A stretch of DNA of 64,000 bases, taken from assembly GCA_046349855.1 (NCBI GenBank), contig JAXMBM010000009.1, forward strand, positions 1-64,000. Reading direction: 5' to 3'. Below, one piece after another: positions 61,810 through 64,000 of the stretch; position 1 is the first letter of the stretch; every line of letters starts with the position of its first letter. The notes below the pieces were generated by a model. It had not been told where the DNA came from. It saw nothing but the letters and a program-made list of their open reading frames with translations, and made no database searches. This DNA comes from CAIXSC01 sp046349855. Its GTDB lineage: Bacteria > Planctomycetota > Planctomycetia > Pirellulales > Pirellulaceae. Both the position numbers and the translations under genes were made by a program.

Positions 61810-62862
61810 ATGAGCAGAGTCGTACGCGGATCGATGTGGGCTGCGGCCGCACTGACCGGTCTGGTTGGCACCGGTCTGATCGGTACAGGCTGGAGTCGCG
61901 CGGGGTGGAGTGGCGCCGGACGGGCTTCGGCTCAAGAGTCGCAGACCGAGAAGCCTGCGCAGCCACAGGCCAAGCCTGCGGAACCCGGTGCACCGGCGGC
62001 CCAGGCGCCCGGCGGTGACTACTGGATTGGAGTGCAATTGGAGGAGCCAAACGAAACGCTCCGTTCGCAACTCAACATCCCCTTCGGATTAGTCATTCGT
62101 CAGGTTCTGGATGACAGCCCGGCGAAACGGGCCGAATTGCGTCTGCACGACGTGATCGTGGCGGTCAACGACAAGCCGCTGCAGGCGCCGAGTGATCTGA
62201 TCGAGGCGGTGCAGGCAAATCCGGAACGGGAACTGACGCTGACGATCATTCGCCAGGGGCAGAAGATGAACGTCAAGCTGAAGCCGACACGGCGCCCGGA
62301 AGGGGTTGCTGGTGCGGTCGCGACGGAGGAGCGAGACGCGGACGATTTACTCCCGTTGTCGGTGAATCCCGGCGTCTTCCAGGATCTGGACGTCCTGATT
62401 CGCCGATTCCAGGCCCAGCCCGGTCAACCGCCCGTCGTGCTGTGGTCGATGCGTTCGCCCGTTGTCGCGACGCCGCCGGGGAAGTGGCTGGAACTGGGAC
62501 TGGCCACCAAGCTGCCGAGCAATGTTTCGGTGCAGATCACCAAGTCGGGCGACGAGCCGGCCAAGATCGTGGTCAAGCAAGGCGACAAGACCTACGAAAC
62601 GACCGCCGACAAGCTGGAGACTCTACCCGCGGAGCTGCAAGGGGTGGTGAAGCCGATGCTGGAGCCGCCCGCATCTCGGCGCGTCCTGACCGTTCCCGCA
62701 CCGCCGACCGAAGCACCGACCGTGGCCGCCAAAGTGGCCGAGCGAATCGCCAAGGTCCGCCGCGTTGAGACCGAAGCGCAGGGGGAACTCGCGAAGAAGC
62801 TCGACGCCATTCTCGAACGCCTGGAGAAACTGCAGGCCGACGTCGAGTCTCTAAAAAAGTAA
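61810..62862 (+). CDS. Secreted PDZ-domain protein
   Basis: This 350-residue exported protein has a leader of hydrophobic Gly/Ala repeats, a linker rich in Pro and Ala, and one PDZ domain with DYWIGVQLEEP and QVLDDSPAKRAELRLHDVIV near residues 70-150. No protease domain is fused. The C-terminal helix (AQGELAKKLDAILERLEKLQ) is a coiled coil. PDZ proteins bind exposed C-termini and often sense envelope stress, which fits the sigma/anti-sigma genes just upstream (76 bp). AGGAGG is 9 nt before ATG 61810. Confidence 0.85.
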   Translation: MSRVVRGSMWAAAALTGLVGTGLIGTGWSRAGWSGAGRASAQESQTEKPAQPQAKPAEPGAPAAQAPGGDYWIGVQLEEPNETLRSQLNIPFGLVIRQVLDDSPAKRAELRLHDVIVAVNDKPLQAPSDLIEAVQANPERELTLTIIRQGQKMNVKLKPTRRPEGVAGAVATEERDADDLLPLSVNPGVFQDLDVLIRRFQAQPGQPPVVLWSMRSPVVATPPGKWLELGLATKLPSNVSVQITKSGDEPAKIVVKQGDKTYETTADKLETLPAELQGVVKPMLEPPASRRVLTVPAPPTEAPTVAAKVAERIAKVRRVETEAQGELAKKLDAILERLEKLQADVESLKK

Positions 62863-62908
62863 CCGCCAGCACAACGGCGAATCAGCACAACGGCGAGCGG
62901 CAAAACGG

Positions 62909-63060
62909 CGAGCGGCGGGCGTGAGCCCGCTGTTTCTCCCGCGACGCTGTTTCTCCTGCGACGCTGTTTCTCCCGCGACGCTGTTTCTCCCGCGACGGTT
63001 GTCGCCCCGGCCTGCTTGGCATCGCGAAACAGGGGACTGACGTCCCCCGCTCGCCGATTT
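62909..63060. repeat. Hairpin module with tandem 17-mers
   Basis: The element opens with gcgagcgg followed by the palindrome cgggcgtgagcccg and ctgtttc. Four 17-mers (gctgtttctcccgcgac, 62929-62996, one variant) follow. It closes with gaaacag, the palindrome ggggactgacgtcccc and cgctcgccgattt (63026-63060). The two ends form inverted modules. The closing module matches that at 147-180 in the window start. The tandem units extend the ctgtttc tail. Confidence 0.85.
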
Positions 63061-63100
63061 CCTTCGTGTGTGGCGACTTGGTCGCTGGGGCTCGGTGGTT

Positions 63101-63883
63101 TCAGGGGACGCGGAATGCGTTGGCAAACGACTTCTGAAACCACTCGACGCCCCGCCGCAAGACTCCCACCTCGTTGCCGATGGTCGGCATGCGGCAACCG
63201 AGCTCGATGGCGCGGTCGCAGAACTGCGGGTCGGGTACCACCGCTCCCCAGGCTTTGCCCCGATTCCGGCACGCCGCGGCTACTCGGCCAATCGCCTCCC
63301 ACAACGCATCACAGTGGAACTGCCCGGGTGCACCGAGTGCCAGGGACAGGTCGGCGGGGCCAATGAACAGCAGGTCGACACCGTCGATGGCGGCAATCTC
63401 ATCCGCCGCCGCCAACGCCCCCAGCGTTTCGATCTGAATCGCCACCAGGTGATCGCGGTTCGCATCCTCGATGAACTGCGGCGCAGTCTTGTGAGTGTAA
63501 TTGGCGTCCCGGCCACTCAGGTTGAGTCCCCGGACGCCGCGTGGTGCGAACTTCGTCCACTGCACGAATTCCTCGGCGTGCGCCGCTGAGTGGATCTGGG
63601 CGGCCATCACCCCTCCCACCCCCGTCTCGAGACACTGCGTGACGGTCGAGTATCCCGTGGGTGCCAGACGCACGAAGCAGTCCATGTCGTTGGCCTTGGC
63701 CGCCAGCGACGCCACCACCAGTTGCTCCGTCGAAATGAAAGCGTGCTCCTGGTCGAGCCAGAAACCGTGGAAGCCGCCGGCCAGACCGTACAGCTCGATG
63801 ACCACCGGATGCACCACTCGCCCCAAGGCAAAGGTCCGGAGAAGTTGATCGGTCGCCAGTAACTGCTTGAGTGTCTTGCGCAT
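63101..63883 (-). CDS. HpcH/HpaI-family aldolase
   Basis: This 260-residue class II aldolase cleaves or forms a bond between pyruvate and an aldehyde, for example 2-keto-3-deoxy sugar acids. The TIM barrel shows GFHGFWLDQEHAFIS (catalytic His and metal-site region), GVGGVMAAQIHSAAHAEEF, IQIETLGALA with the metal Glu, and GVDLLFIGPADLSLALG with the metal Asp. The natural substrate is uncertain; related enzymes act in rhamnonate or galactarate breakdown. ATG 63883 starts at the family N-terminus. No catabolic partner is visible before the window ends. Confidence 0.88.
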   Translation of the reverse strand: MRKTLKQLLATDQLLRTFALGRVVHPVVIELYGLAGGFHGFWLDQEHAFISTEQLVVASLAAKANDMDCFVRLAPTGYSTVTQCLETGVGGVMAAQIHSAAHAEEFVQWTKFAPRGVRGLNLSGRDANYTHKTAPQFIEDANRDHLVAIQIETLGALAAADEIAAIDGVDLLFIGPADLSLALGAPGQFHCDALWEAIGRVAAACRNRGKAWGAVVPDPQFCDRAIELGCRMPTIGNEVGVLRRGVEWFQKSFANAFRVP

Positions 63884-64000
63884 GGTGCCGGGAATGCTGA
63901 ATCGAGGAAGGGTTTGCCGCGGCGCGATTGTACGCCGTCCGCCTGCGCGGTGACCAGACCCGTGCCGCGGCGCAGAGCACCTCGTCGCCCGCTCGGTTCA

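Overview
The window is high-GC DNA from a planctomycete (Planctomycetota, most like Pirellulales/Planctomycetales). The case rests on gene content: a DUF1559 prepilin-type protein, a MotA/TolQ/ExbB protein followed by two ExbD-like coiled-coil proteins (one with a very large Gly-rich insert), a Cys-rich lipoprotein, an exported methyltransferase, a YVTN/di-haem cytochrome peroxidase, an ECF sigma/anti-sigma/PDZ cluster, a REP-type HUH transposase, and dispersed hairpin repeats whose chance translations contain 'DRSAIQRLC', a string I recall from spurious planctomycete ORFs. No rRNA, tRNA or CRISPR array was recognised. I ran no database search; all names come from motifs read in the translated sequence.

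Layout. 1-180: tandem 15-mers ending in a hairpin module. 358-2398: glycosyltransferase convergent with a CDP-alcohol phosphatidyltransferase. 2409-7939 (minus): nitrilase-type hydrolase, purH, an unrecognised gene, trpC and a membrane-anchored protein; everything between about 2.6 and 5.2 kb is broken by many small frameshifts, most simply explained as local sequence error. 8112-8287: dispersed hairpin repeat, copy A. 8407-12694 (plus): exported methyltransferase, threonine aldolase, small hypothetical, Ser/Thr kinase, DUF4254. 12825-17746 (minus): glnE and rpoD. 18447-22559 (plus): SDR, membrane protein, 7Fe-type ferredoxin, 2Fe-2S ferredoxin with a PII-like protein, acetamidase/formamidase. 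22599-26226: cytochrome peroxidase (minus), greA with a leader terminator (plus), HUH transposase (plus).

26616-33069 (minus): HDAC-like deacetylase, Cys-rich lipoprotein, ribD, WD40 protein, Gfo/Idh oxidoreductase, HAD phosphatase and SpoU methyltransferase, mostly tightly packed. 33314-35101: secreted repeat-rich protein. 35244-35410: repeat copy B. 35431-38463 (minus): hypothetical, thiS, thiG, DUF4430 protein and DUF6580-like membrane protein, possibly a thiamine/vitamin locus. 38722-39159: secreted five-fold short-repeat protein. 39179-42800 (minus): NDP-sugar pyrophosphorylase, then an overlapping COG3014-like/LpoB-like lipoprotein pair. 42959-44139: a 1.1 kb tract without an intact gene, bounded by 37-bp direct repeats.

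44136-52519 (minus): membrane protein, coiled-coil protein, CoA-disulfide reductase-rhodanese, and the ExbB/ExbD-like three-gene set. 52520-52940: gene-free, with a strong plus-strand terminator (possible small RNA). 52941-54065 (minus): queC and queD. 54559-58776 (plus): DUF1559, cupredoxin, Tat-exported sulfite-oxidase-like enzyme, Spherulin-4-like protein. 58879-60240: galM-like lipoprotein. 60508-62862 (plus): ECF sigma, anti-sigma-like and PDZ genes. 62909-63060: second hairpin/tandem repeat module. 63101-63883: HpcH/HpaI aldolase. The clearest cooperating sets are queC/queD, thiS/thiG, ferredoxin/PII, cupredoxin/molybdoenzyme, sigma/anti-sigma/PDZ, and the ExbB/ExbD-like motor.
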